NCBI RefSeq assembly: GCF_008298015.1
Contig: NZ_VTPX01000004.1
Coordinates: forward strand, 1-64,000
DNA length: 64,000 bases
Direction of reading: 5' to 3'
DNA from: Salinicola corii
GTDB taxonomy: Bacteria; Pseudomonadota; Gammaproteobacteria; Pseudomonadales; Halomonadaceae
The position numbers and the translations under genes are program-made. The notes under the pieces are model-generated. The model was not told where the DNA came from, did no database searches, and was given only the letters and a program-made list of their open reading frames with translations. Shown piece by piece: positions 53,459 through 63,982 of the stretch (position 1 is the stretch's first letter; each line of letters starts with the position of its first letter).

Positions 53459-53550
53459 GTTGTTCCCTTGATGACGCGCGGGCGCGCCGGATTTCTTGGT
53501 AAGTTCCCGGCGGGGATTGTGAAAATCCTGAGTGCGAGTGTCAATGATTA

Positions 53551-53565
53551 TGATAAATATTCTCA
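53551..53565 (+). promoter_or_regulatory. Fur box of siderophore receptor 2
   Basis: TGATAAATATTCTCA matches 12 of 14 informative positions of the 7-1-7 Fur consensus and lies 93 bases upstream of the receptor start. AT-rich flanks fit a promoter. Repression by Fur with iron is the expected mode. Confidence 0.78.
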
Positions 53566-53879
53566 TTCGCATAACAATCCACTCCAGCAACCATCGCCCA
53601 ACTGGAAAACAGCGCGGCCGAGAACGCCTTTGCCCGATGGACTTCAGAGATGACTCAGGGAGTCGGTAACGCTTGAATGATGAACACCGGGTCTTGCCCA
53701 GTGTCGTGAAATGCCGGTTGCCAAGAGCTAGGTCGTGCGTGTCGCGACGACCCATCGTTTCTGCCAGGACTTAGACGGATCGACACGAACATGGCGTTCG
53801 ACCCTGCCACGACATTGACCATCGCCATCTCAGCAGACCTGCCTGACGCTGCAATGTCGCTCTCGAACCGTTGCCGCGG

Positions 53880-53901
53880 CCGCCCGGGCCTCCCCGGGCG
53901 G
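53880..53901 (-). terminator. Strong hairpin after the RhlA-like gene
   Basis: A 9-base stem of CCGCCCGGG and CCCGGGCGG around a 4-base loop lies 11 bases past the stop. There is no T run after it, so termination would be inefficient; RNA protection is an alternative. Confidence 0.45.
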
Positions 53902-53912
53902 TGACGACGATA

Positions 53913-54860
53913 TCAACGGCCCATGCTTTGTCTCGGCAAGCGGGATGATATCGGTGACTTGAGAACATAAGACATGTCATGGTCGACGACATCGAATCGA
54001 GCGTCATGGTAGGAGGTTGGTTCGTCAGAATCACAGATGGCCGGCATCAGGAAATCCTTCAACACCTGCTGCATCCGTCGTCGTGCGCCCCGATTCTCCA
54101 GATCGAGAAAATGCCCGGCATCGGGTAGCGTACAAAATCGACTGCCGTCGATGTAATTGCCCAGTTCGCGCACCGCTTCCGGCGAAGTATGTTCGTCAAG
54201 CTCACCGTTGACAAACAGGACCGGCACGTCGATTTTCCGATAGAGGTCAGTGTAATCCTCATCGTCCAGCGACAGGATCTGCTCGATATGGAAACAAGCC
54301 TGGTGGTATTCACGACTATCCAGCGACGAGAGATGCCGATGATTGACGTGCTTGAGCAGCTTCGGCAGGAAGCGTCCCACCTCATCGTTCATCAGTTTGG
54401 CCACATCACCGAAGCGCTCGGCCATCACCAGGTCGCGTGCCTTCGAAACGTAATTGCGCATGGGCTCGTTGAGATGGCTGGAGAATGAAGCCACGACCGC
54501 ACGCTCGATGGAAAGCGGACGGCGGGCCAGGGCCATCATCGCGGCGTAGCCGCCCCAGGAGACGGACAACAGCGACTGAGGCCGGTAACGATCGATCAAG
54601 GCCAGCAGGATCTCGACTTCTTCATCCTTGGTGATGATCCCCCCTGCCGGGTTGTGTGGACGGGACTGCCCCGTGAAAGGCAGATCGAACAAGATGATAT
54701 CCAGATCATCGCGCAGGTATTTCACGCAGTGATTGAACGAGCCGGTCGTGGCCAGCGCTCCATTGATCAAGATGATGCTCTTGCGGTTTCCCTCGCGACG
54801 ATATTGTTCTACGTAAATTCGATATTCTTTGACTTGAACCAATTCTGTCGACGGTTTCAT
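53913..54860 (-). CDS. RhlA/PhaG-like 3-hydroxyacyl-ACP acyltransferase
   Basis: This is a 315-residue alpha/beta-hydrolase-fold protein resembling RhlA of Pseudomonas aeruginosa, which makes the lipid moiety of rhamnolipids from 3-hydroxyacyl-ACP, and PhaG. Diagnostic stretches are N-G-A-L-A-T-T-G-S-F, F-D-L-P-F-T-G-Q-S-R-P-H-N-P, I-T-K-D-E-E-V-E-I-L-L-A-L-I and C-F-H-I-E-Q-I-L. The likely triad is Ser101 in V-S-W-G-G, Asp222 and His250 in G-H-F-L-D-L-E. The ATG at 54860 follows AGGGGA. No rhamnosyltransferase lies nearby, so the product may be free hydroxyalkanoyloxyalkanoate or a CoA ester. Confidence 0.82.
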   Translation of the reverse strand: MKPSTELVQVKEYRIYVEQYRREGNRKSIILINGALATTGSFNHCVKYLRDDLDIILFDLPFTGQSRPHNPAGGIITKDEEVEILLALIDRYRPQSLLSVSWGGYAAMMALARRPLSIERAVVASFSSHLNEPMRNYVSKARDLVMAERFGDVAKLMNDEVGRFLPKLLKHVNHRHLSSLDSREYHQACFHIEQILSLDDEDYTDLYRKIDVPVLFVNGELDEHTSPEAVRELGNYIDGSRFCTLPDAGHFLDLENRGARRRMQQVLKDFLMPAICDSDEPTSYHDARFDVVDHDMSYVLKSPISSRLPRQSMGR

Positions 54861-55264
54861 GCGTTCCCCTGACGTAAGGCAGTTTAGACGGACAAAAGTA
54901 CCCCCCTCTCCCGCCACCTCGGCCTGCTTCCCTTTATCGATAGACTGAGTTTCAGCTAGGCTGACTGGTGTCGTTTTCCACCTTAGCATAAGATTAGTAA
55001 AACCTAATTTATGTTTCCATGAACATCCAGGGTCATTTTCGAGTCAGGCCTTGATCGGGAAGTGCCGGGGTATCGGAGTGGAACTCGTCGCGCGTTGCGG
55101 ATGATCGACGTCGGTATACGCCTTGGGCGCCGGCGTCGAACCTCGTGGCAGTAGAGATCAGCGGCGGTCATCGCGCCGGCCAGCCGGGGCCTTCCGAATG
55201 AAAAACGCCCCGATCCTGGATCGAGGCGTTTCGGCAGAGGGGGCAGTGGCACCCGCCGGGCGGG
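54861..55264. other. Intergenic region upstream of the RhlA-like gene
   Basis: The right part holds the terminator of the isomerase gene. The middle has AT-rich promoter-like sequence with a 5-base-armed inverted repeat (ATTAG/CTAAT) near 54990-55006. No gene was recognised. Confidence 0.4.
55201..55231 (-). terminator. Rho-independent terminator of the isomerase gene
   Basis: On the minus strand AAACGCC and CGATCC pair with GGATCG and GGCGTTT with one mismatch, followed by TTTTTC. It lies about 35 bases past the stop codon. Confidence 0.85.
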
Positions 55265-56527
55265 CTACAACGCGCCGTCGGCGATCGCCCGCGCCATCGT
55301 CGGCGACAGCGGCAGTCGCGGCAGCAGTGTCGCCTGATAGGCATGGTAGAGATCGGCCTTGCCGCTCCAGACTTCGCTGGATGGCCGATTGTGGCGGTCG
55401 AGCTCCTGCCACCAGCTGCCCCGCTCGCGATCGATCAGGAAGCGGTCGATGTAGTCCCAGAAGCGGCGATACCAGACCTCGTAGGTCGCGTCGCCGGTGC
55501 GCTTGAGCAGCACGGCCGCGGTGGCGGCGGCTTCGGCCAGGGTCCAGTGCATGCGCTCGTGCACCACCGGTCGGTTGTTCCAGTCGTGGGTGTAGACCAG
55601 CCCCGGTTCTCCATCCACGTGCCACGCCAGTTCGGTGGCGCTGCGGAACAGGCCCTGGGCATCCTCCAGCAGCCACCCGGGCGCCGCTTCGCCGTGGCGC
55701 AGCAGCCCCCCCTCGAGATGCAGCAGCAGCCGGGACCACTCGAAGGCGTGACCGGGCGTCGCGCCATAGGGCCGAAACTGATCCTTGGGCGTGTCTTCGT
55801 TGTAGTCGCGCCACTCGTTCCACTCGCTGTCGAAATGCTCCACGACGCGGTAATCGTTGGGCCTGGCGTGGGCGTGGATGATCTTGTCGACGATAGAGAG
55901 CGCTCGTGCCCGCCACTTGGGCTCGTCGAGGACGTCGGCCAGTTGCAGGAAGGCTTCGGTGGCGTGCATGTTGCTGTTGCCGCCGCGGTACGCTTCGTCC
56001 TCGCGCCAGTCGCGGGAGAATCCCTCGCGCATGCGTCCTTCATCTTCCGACCAGAACCGGGTTTCGATCACGCCGACGATGTCGTCGAGCAGCGGGCCGG
56101 CCGTGTCATCGCCGGCCTGCCAGGCACTGGCCGCCGCCAGCGCAACGAAGGCGTGAATGTAGGCCTGTTTGGTCTGTGACGCCCCCGCCTTCGGTCGCTC
56201 GCCATACCAGCCACCATATTCGTCGTCCCGCAGCCCGCCCCTCAGAGCCGCCACGCCGTGCGCGACCAGCGGCATCATGCCGGGCTCGCCACGCATGGCG
56301 GCCAGGGCAAAGCAATGGGTCATGCGGGCGGTGATCATGGTGTCGGGGTTGGCGTCGGAGGGAAGCCGGCCATCTTCATCGAGAGCGGCGAAACCGCAGT
56401 CGGGATGACGCGAGGCGCGGTAGAACGCCAGCAGACGTTGCCCCTCGCTCTCCAGCCAATGATGGTGCGCCGGCCGGTCCAGCCAGCTATCCTGCCGCGG
56501 CGGCAGATTGAAAGTCGTACCTGGCAT
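55265..56527 (-). CDS. YihS-like aldose-ketose isomerase (AGE family)
   Basis: This is a 420-residue (alpha/alpha)6-barrel protein of the N-acylglucosamine 2-epimerase superfamily, close to E. coli YihS in length and motifs: T-A-R-M-T-H (Arg68), A-Y-R-G-G-N-S-N-M-H (His188), E-H-F (His231), T-P-G-H (His260) and S-W-W-Q-E-L-D. YihS enzymes isomerise sulfoquinovose or mannose/glucose/fructose. No sulfoquinovose genes accompany it, so a mannose or general aldose isomerase role is at least as likely. The gene stands alone with its own terminator; a dispersed repeat lies upstream. Confidence 0.85.
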   Translation of the reverse strand: MPGTTFNLPPRQDSWLDRPAHHHWLESEGQRLLAFYRASRHPDCGFAALDEDGRLPSDANPDTMITARMTHCFALAAMRGEPGMMPLVAHGVAALRGGLRDDEYGGWYGERPKAGASQTKQAYIHAFVALAAASAWQAGDDTAGPLLDDIVGVIETRFWSEDEGRMREGFSRDWREDEAYRGGNSNMHATEAFLQLADVLDEPKWRARALSIVDKIIHAHARPNDYRVVEHFDSEWNEWRDYNEDTPKDQFRPYGATPGHAFEWSRLLLHLEGGLLRHGEAAPGWLLEDAQGLFRSATELAWHVDGEPGLVYTHDWNNRPVVHERMHWTLAEAAATAAVLLKRTGDATYEVWYRRFWDYIDRFLIDRERGSWWQELDRHNRPSSEVWSGKADLYHAYQATLLPRLPLSPTMARAIADGAL

Positions 56528-56568
56528 GCTGGTAAGGGCCTCCTCTGCCCTGTCTTCTCTTACGCTTT

Positions 56569-56713
56569 GTCTGAAAAATGCCTGCGCTCACCCATCCGGC
56601 GTTAAAAATCGACTCAAAATGCTCATTTACCCACGTAAACTGGAGCGCCAGCCCGGTCCTTCTTTCGCCGATTTTTGCCTTGTCTGGCTATCGCTCGTCG
56701 ATCTTTCAGACAG
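56569..56713 (-). repeat. Dispersed palindromic repeat (MITE-like), copy B
   Basis: This is the second, inverted and slightly longer copy of the element at 4799-4928. Its ends are GTCTGAAAAATG and ATCTTTCAGAC, giving inverted termini. Centre words such as AAAATGCTCATTTAC and GATTTTTGCCTTGTCTGG match copy A on the opposite strand. It lies between the isomerase and dehydrogenase genes and carries no open frame of its own. Confidence 0.82.
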
Positions 56714-56811
56714 AGCTTAGACGATGTCTCATTGGGATCGTATCGCGCGCCTATTCACTCCGTCCGGGCGGCAAAAGTCCATTCCACCTTCGCCGTCCTG
56801 TCTGGCGCGTA

Positions 56812-57615
56812 TCAACCATTGACGACCATCCCGCCGTTGAGATGCAGCGTCTGGCCGCTCATGAAGGAGGCGTCGAGAGAGGCCAGAAAGACGTAGCAGG
56901 GACCCAGTTCGGATGGCTGTCCGGCACGACCCATCGGCGTATCGGAACCGAAGTCCTCGAGCATCTGAGGGTCGTGGGCACCCAGCGTGGCTGGCTGGAG
57001 CGGCGTCCATACCGGGCCCGGCGCCACCGCGTTGACGCGAATGCCGCGACCGACGACCTGATTCGACAGCGCACGGGTGAAACTGACGATCGCCCCCTTG
57101 GTCGCGGTGTAGTCCACCAGGAAATCGGGGCCGATATAGGCGTTGACCGACGTCGTGTTGATGATCGCGTCGTCCTCGCCCAGATGGGGCAACGCCGCCT
57201 TGGTCAGATAGAACATGCCGTGCATGTTGGTGGCGAACGTCTCTCGCCACAGCTCGTCGTCGAGCTCGGCAAGGTCGGTACACACCTGCTGGGTGCCGGC
57301 ATTGTTGACCAGCACATTGAGTCCGCCGAAGGTCTCGATCACCTGGTCGAGCGCCTCGCGACAGAAGGCGACATCACGAATGTCGCCCGCGACCAACAGG
57401 CAGCGGCGGCCCTCTGCCTCCACCAGGCGGCGGGTCTCCTCGGCGTCGTCGCTCTCGCTGAGATACATCACCGCGACATCGGCCCCTTCCCGGGCGAAGT
57501 GAATCGCCACCGAGCGGCCGATACCGCTGTCGGCGCCGGTGATCAGCGCGACTTTGTTTTCCAACTTGCCGCTTCCCCGGTAGCCTGGACGGATGAACTC
57601 CGCCGGCGGCCGCAT
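56812..57615 (-). CDS. Short-chain dehydrogenase (YghA/glucose-dehydrogenase type)
   Basis: This is a 267-residue NAD(P)-dependent SDR. The cofactor motif T-G-A-D-S-G-I-G is at 26-33, N-N-A-G is at 104-107, and the catalytic Ser156, Tyr169 and Lys173 are present. It resembles E. coli YghA, a group often linked to general stress. The ATG at 57615 was chosen for its AAGGAG site six bases upstream; a GTG at 57675 behind GGGAG would add 20 residues and reach the usual family length, and remains possible. The large open extension further upstream lacks family similarity. Confidence 0.87.
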   Translation of the reverse strand: MRPPAEFIRPGYRGSGKLENKVALITGADSGIGRSVAIHFAREGADVAVMYLSESDDAEETRRLVEAEGRRCLLVAGDIRDVAFCREALDQVIETFGGLNVLVNNAGTQQVCTDLAELDDELWRETFATNMHGMFYLTKAALPHLGEDDAIINTTSVNAYIGPDFLVDYTATKGAIVSFTRALSNQVVGRGIRVNAVAPGPVWTPLQPATLGAHDPQMLEDFGSDTPMGRAGQPSELGPCYVFLASLDASFMSGQTLHLNGGMVVNG

Positions 57616-58265
57616 AAGGCTCTCCTTGCCGGGTAGAGTCTGGCTCTGGGCATGAATCTCCGTTTTCTCGACCACGTCACGATCTCCCTGCAACTGGATT
57701 GGATGAATCGAGTCACGTTCGATGAACAACCGACAGCGACGGTTGGCACCAGTGAATGACGATGGGATGTGATTAGTCCTAGTCGAGTCGTTTCGATGGC
57801 GCAAGCCAGAGGCGAACGCGAAGCATGGTGGTCCTCCGCCCGACCGCATCGAAGCTGCATGCAGTGACAGCACGGTGGCATGAAAATTGGGAGGGATGGG
57901 AGCGTGACACGAACAGTGAGGCGCCGGAAAGAGATTCGGTGGGTCGATCCACGACATGATCGCTTCCGTCGATACCGCTCGTCCTGAGCGCCACCGAATC
58001 ATCAAGCGGTCCTTCGTTTGACTTAAAAACGTACGACTACAGTAACGTTCCGACTCCTGCCACACGATGATCCGAAACACCGGTGGTCCGCCGAGGGGCG
58101 GGCTGCCTGCCCGTCTTCAGGGGATCCTTCCCCTGTCGCGCCTTCCTGGAGCCCCCTCGCGGTAGAACCAAGATAGGCGGTTCAGGTTCCGGCCCATAGA
58201 TTCAAATGCCCGGGTGAATCTAGTGCATTTGCGGGGCAAAATACGCTAAATAACATTGAGCTACA
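57616..58265. other. Long intergenic region with a structured element
   Basis: About 650 bases separate the dehydrogenase from the regulator gene. The minus-strand frame that runs through part of it shows no protein-like conservation. The only strong signal is the three-way-junction structure at 58092-58159. Confidence 0.45.
58092..58159 (-). ncRNA. Predicted structured RNA with three-way junction
   Basis: Bases 58092-58098 (CGAGGGG) pair with 58153-58159 (CCCCTCG) and can extend with one bulge. Inside are two further hairpins: CGGGC/GCCCG at 58099-58113 and a 6-base stem at 58118-58135 whose minus-strand loop is AAGGAT. It matches no riboswitch class that I can recall. The GGA in a hairpin loop and another unpaired AGGA resemble CsrA/RsmA-binding sites. 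It could be a leader of the dehydrogenase gene, a 3' structure of the regulator gene or an independent small RNA. Strand is assigned by neighbouring transcription. Confidence 0.4.
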
Positions 58266-59753
58266 TCATGTTTCCGAACTGCCCTGGAAACCTCGTTGGC
58301 GCGCCCAGACGATCGCCTCGCCGCGACTGTGAACGCCCAGCTTCTGATATAGCGACGCCACGTAGTTGCGTACGGTGCTATGGGCCAGCTCCAGCCGGGA
58401 GGCGATGCGCTTGTCCGAGAGCCCTTCGCAGATCAGCCCCAGCACGTCTCGCTCCCGCGCGCTCAGGTCGGCCAGCGCCGGCTGGTCGGATAGTGCGGCA
58501 TCGTTACCCGCGCCGCGAACGTTGGCCAGCTTTTCCACCAGCGTGCGGGTGAACCAGGAGGCGTCCTTCATCACCGTCTCGATCGCATCGGACAACTGGT
58601 TCTCGTAACGCTTGCGCTCGCTGATATCCACCAGCGTCAGCAGCAGGCAAGCGCGGTGATTGATCTCGACCGCTTCCGCCGCCAGCACGTAGATCGTCGG
58701 ATTGTTGGCGTCGTCAACGCCATGCACCTCCATCTCCTCCACGTGGCTAGCCTTCTCGAGCGCTTTCAGCAACTGCTTGCGCGTCTGCGGCGTAAAGGGT
58801 GAATAGTCTTCCAGCCCGGGAGGCTCCGAGGTATCGGCGCGTCGGATCAGGTCACGCTCGAATGCCGCGTTGGCCTCGATCAGTGTCAGGCTATCGGCGG
58901 ATACCAGTGCCGTGGGAACCGGCGACATCTGGAACACCGTGGCGAACAGCGTCTCGCTCTGGCGCAGGGCGTGCTGTGCCTGCCGGGCGGGCTCCAGGTC
59001 GGTGAAGGTCAGTAGCATGCAGGGGGCGTTCTCGACATCGATCGGCTGACCGGCCACGATCACGCACTTGCTGCCATCGTCTCGCCCGCCGAGGTGCAGG
59101 ACGGCTTCCGTCTGGGGAATCGATCGACCGGCGCACAGTCGCTGGATCGCCGATTCGCGCTGGGGCGAATGGGCGAACACGTCGAACTCGTAGATCGAGC
59201 GCTGCAGGATCTCCTCGGCTTCCATCCCGGTCATGTCCAGGAAGCCCTGGTTGACGCGAATGAAACGCTGGCTGTCGAGGTGGCAGATCAGCGCCGGCGC
59301 CGGGTTGGCGCTGAACGAGCGCTCGAAGCGCTCCTCGGCGTTCATCAGTTCGGTGATGTCTTCGATGACCAGGGCCAGCGCATCCGGTCGCCCTTCCCGC
59401 GACAGCGTCCTGCCGCGTACCCGGTGGTAGCGATCGGGCAGCTCGGGGTCGCCGGGCCGGACCTCGAGAATCACGTCCTCGAACGCCTCGCCGTCGAGCA
59501 AGCGCTCCATCGGAGAACGACCCTCGCCAACCTCGTGGTGGTTGCGGTAGTAGAGCTCGAAGCGTCGACGATAGGCATCGACATCCGGCCCCAGCTCCTC
59601 GAGCGATTCAACCCCATGCATCTCCAGCGCCGCGGGATTGGCCCAACGCAGGCGCCCGTCGGGGTCCAGCAGCACGATGCCATCGGAGAGATCGGCAATG
59701 AGCTGATGCAGCGGCGACTGGATCGCACCAGGGTTCTTCTCAGGTTCAGACAT
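58266..59753 (-). CDS. LuxR-type regulator with three PAS domains
   Basis: This is a 495-residue cytoplasmic sensor-regulator. Three PAS domains occupy about 12-135 (L-S-D-G-I-V-L-L-D-P-D-G-R-L-R-W-A-N), 140-260 and 265-385. A LuxR/FixJ helix-turn-helix follows at about 428-490 (L-S-A-R-E-R-D-V-L-G-L-I-C-E-G-L-S-D-K-R-I-A). There are no membrane segments, histidine-kinase motifs or receiver domain, so it is a one-component regulator sensing a cytoplasmic ligand or redox cue. Targets are unknown; the dehydrogenase downstream is one candidate. Confidence 0.9.
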   Translation of the reverse strand: MSEPEKNPGAIQSPLHQLIADLSDGIVLLDPDGRLRWANPAALEMHGVESLEELGPDVDAYRRRFELYYRNHHEVGEGRSPMERLLDGEAFEDVILEVRPGDPELPDRYHRVRGRTLSREGRPDALALVIEDITELMNAEERFERSFSANPAPALICHLDSQRFIRVNQGFLDMTGMEAEEILQRSIYEFDVFAHSPQRESAIQRLCAGRSIPQTEAVLHLGGRDDGSKCVIVAGQPIDVENAPCMLLTFTDLEPARQAQHALRQSETLFATVFQMSPVPTALVSADSLTLIEANAAFERDLIRRADTSEPPGLEDYSPFTPQTRKQLLKALEKASHVEEMEVHGVDDANNPTIYVLAAEAVEINHRACLLLTLVDISERKRYENQLSDAIETVMKDASWFTRTLVEKLANVRGAGNDAALSDQPALADLSARERDVLGLICEGLSDKRIASRLELAHSTVRNYVASLYQKLGVHSRGEAIVWARQRGFQGSSET

Positions 59754-59860
59754 CTCGTTTCACCACGCTCAGTCATGCTCGGCATCGATCACGACGCAGG
59801 GCACGGTTTGAATCGAACACGCAATTGCCACGTCGGCCAAAGCACTCGCCGAAGCGCGGG

Positions 59861-60589
59861 TCAGCCACCTGCCACGCCGAACCCCCACCCCACCAACGCC
59901 GTGACACCCATCGCCAGCGCGCCCCAGAAAGTGACCCGTACGATGGCCACGCGCAGACGCGACCCACCGATTCGGGCCGATAATGCTCCCAGCAGAGCCA
60001 ACGCCAACAACGAGCCCAACGCCACCACGATGGGCGTCGCCACGGTGAACGGTGCGACCAGTACGCAGATCAACGGCAGCGCCGCTCCGGATAGGAACAT
60101 CAATGCCGACGCCATGGCCGCCTGAAGGGGCTTCGCCTGATTGACGGTACTGAACCCCAGTTCGTCGCGGGCATGAGCAGCCAGGGCGTCGTGGTGCATC
60201 AACTTTTCGGCGACGTCGTAAGCGAGGGCCGGCGTCAGGCCACGTGCTTCATAGATCGACGCGAGCTCCCGCACTTCGACGGCGTAATTGGCATCCAGTT
60301 CGCGCCGCTCCCGCGCCAGGTCGGCGCGTTCGGTATCCTTCTGCGAGCTGACCGAAACATACTCCCCCGCTGCCATCGACATCGCACCGGCCACCGCACC
60401 CGCCGCACCCGCCGTGAGCACGCCACCCGGCCCCGCGCCCGCCGTCACCATGCCGATCACCAGGCTGGCGGTGGAGACGATACCATCGTTGGCGCCCAGT
60501 ACCGCAGCCCGTAACCAGCCCACGCGGTCCGAATAGTGGCGCTCCTTGGGTATGGTCATGCCTGGTTCCTGCCCTGACTCGGATTTCAT
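59861..60589 (-). CDS. VIT1/CCC1-family membrane transporter
   Basis: This is a 242-residue membrane protein of the vacuolar iron transporter family. Motifs are V-L-G-A-N-D-G-I-V-S-T-A-S-L near residue 31, A-M-S-M-A-A-G-E-Y-V-S-V-S-S-Q near 68, and four to five hydrophobic segments. Members export or sequester Fe(II) or Mn(II); the bacterial role is less certain. The ATG at 60589 follows GGGGAG. The open frame upstream is AT-rich and not conserved. It precedes the PAS regulator gene on the same strand by about 107 bases. Confidence 0.87.
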   Translation of the reverse strand: MKSESGQEPGMTIPKERHYSDRVGWLRAAVLGANDGIVSTASLVIGMVTAGAGPGGVLTAGAAGAVAGAMSMAAGEYVSVSSQKDTERADLARERRELDANYAVEVRELASIYEARGLTPALAYDVAEKLMHHDALAAHARDELGFSTVNQAKPLQAAMASALMFLSGAALPLICVLVAPFTVATPIVVALGSLLALALLGALSARIGGSRLRVAIVRVTFWGALAMGVTALVGWGFGVAGG

Positions 60590-62960
<2,371 letters not shown>

Positions 62961-63003
62961 GCCCCGACCGCGAGATCCGCGCTCGCGCTGTTTCGATCCC
63001 TTG

Positions 63004-63036
63004 GGCTCCGGAGACTTGCCGCTCCGGAGCCGTTTT
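63004..63036 (+). terminator. Hairpin between the porin and MalM-like genes
   Basis: GGCTCCGGAG and CTCCGGAGCC form a perfect 10-base stem around an 8-base loop, followed by GTTTTC. The short T run suggests partial termination or mRNA stabilisation, which would lower expression of the downstream gene relative to the porin. Confidence 0.68.
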
Positions 63037-63058
63037 CGTCTCCAGCAGGAGTCCTCGA

Positions 63059-63982
63059 ATGTTGAGTTCGTATCGCTTTGCCGTGCCGTTGAGCACCCTT
63101 CTTTTCGCCCTGGCAGGATGTAGTACGCCGCTGATGGCGCCCCAGTCCCCGACCATTCCAGCCCATCAGGGGCAGCAGGCCCTGGCAAGCACGGCGGACT
63201 GCTGTGCTTCGCTGGCCAGTCTGCCGTATCAGCCGATATCGGCGCAGGAGACCCTGACGCTGGACTTCACGCCGCCGGCGCCGGTTCACGACTTCGGCGA
63301 CGGCAAGAGTTTCTTTCGGGCGTTCGAGCTCCCACACAACGACGGCCCGGTGGCGATCAGCGTCACCAGTCCGGTCCAGGACGGGCAGGTGTTCGCGCCC
63401 ACGATTCTGGTGCTCGATGCGGCGTTCCAGCCGGTAAGGAAGGTCTCGAGTGATTCGCTCCAGGTACATCGCCCCACCGGCTTCTCCACCGCCCGTCTCG
63501 AGGGTCAATTCAGCCTGACACCCGGCCCCGACGCCCAGTACCTCGTCATCTACTCGAGCGACAGGGATCGCCAGGCAGCGACACAATACGAGTCGGAGGA
63601 AAAAGCCTACGCAAGAGTCAGAGGACTGGCAGAGCCCCCCGGGCCTGACCCTCGCGCCGTGCATGCTCCCACCGGCACGATCACCCTCGAGATCACTGCG
63701 CGGACCGGCGACGCCGGCCAGACGCCACTGACTGCCGCCGCACCGTCGCCAGCGCTTCGACCGGCACCGTCCGGATCGCAGGGGGCCCCAGCGACGGCCT
63801 CGGCACCCGCTTCAGCCGCAGCGAACGATACCGCCGACTTCGATTACCGGCGGATGATCGATGCCGCGCTCAAGGCCGGTGATGTCGAACTCGCTCTGGA
63901 ACTGGCGGAGCGTGCTGAACGCAGCGGACACCCCGGCACTCGAGCCTGGCTGGCAAATAAGCTGCAGGCCAGAAAGCCCTGA
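63059..63982 (+). CDS. malM: MalM-like maltose-operon periplasmic lipoprotein
   Basis: This is a 307-residue protein with a lipoprotein signal: hydrophobic segment then L-A-G-C at about 18-21, so Cys21 is the lipidation site. The middle resembles MalM (C-C-A-S-L-A-S-L-P-Y, F-F-R-A-F-E-L-P near 87-95, Y-S-S-D-R-D near 165). The Ala/Pro-rich stretch at about 220-260 is a linker, and the C-terminal helix is common in this group. It is placed after lamB as in enterobacteria. MalM is periplasmic and of unclear function. An AGGAG site precedes the ATG. Confidence 0.85.
   Translation: MLSSYRFAVPLSTLLFALAGCSTPLMAPQSPTIPAHQGQQALASTADCCASLASLPYQPISAQETLTLDFTPPAPVHDFGDGKSFFRAFELPHNDGPVAISVTSPVQDGQVFAPTILVLDAAFQPVRKVSSDSLQVHRPTGFSTARLEGQFSLTPGPDAQYLVIYSSDRDRQAATQYESEEKAYARVRGLAEPPGPDPRAVHAPTGTITLEITARTGDAGQTPLTAAAPSPALRPAPSGSQGAPATASAPASAAANDTADFDYRRMIDAALKAGDVELALELAERAERSGHPGTRAWLANKLQARKP

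Larger units (their letters stand above)
53459..53912. other. Intergenic region with Fur box and terminator-like hairpin
   Basis: This carries the promoter region of siderophore receptor 2 and the 3' end region of the RhlA-like gene, both on the minus strand. Apart from the sites at 53551-53565 and 53880-53901 I see no gene. Confidence 0.5.

Noticed and set aside
57676-58080. N-terminal extension of the short-chain dehydrogenase
   Set aside because: The extension has low-complexity, Ser/Arg/His-rich sequence without similarity to the family, and good ribosome-binding sites occur further downstream.
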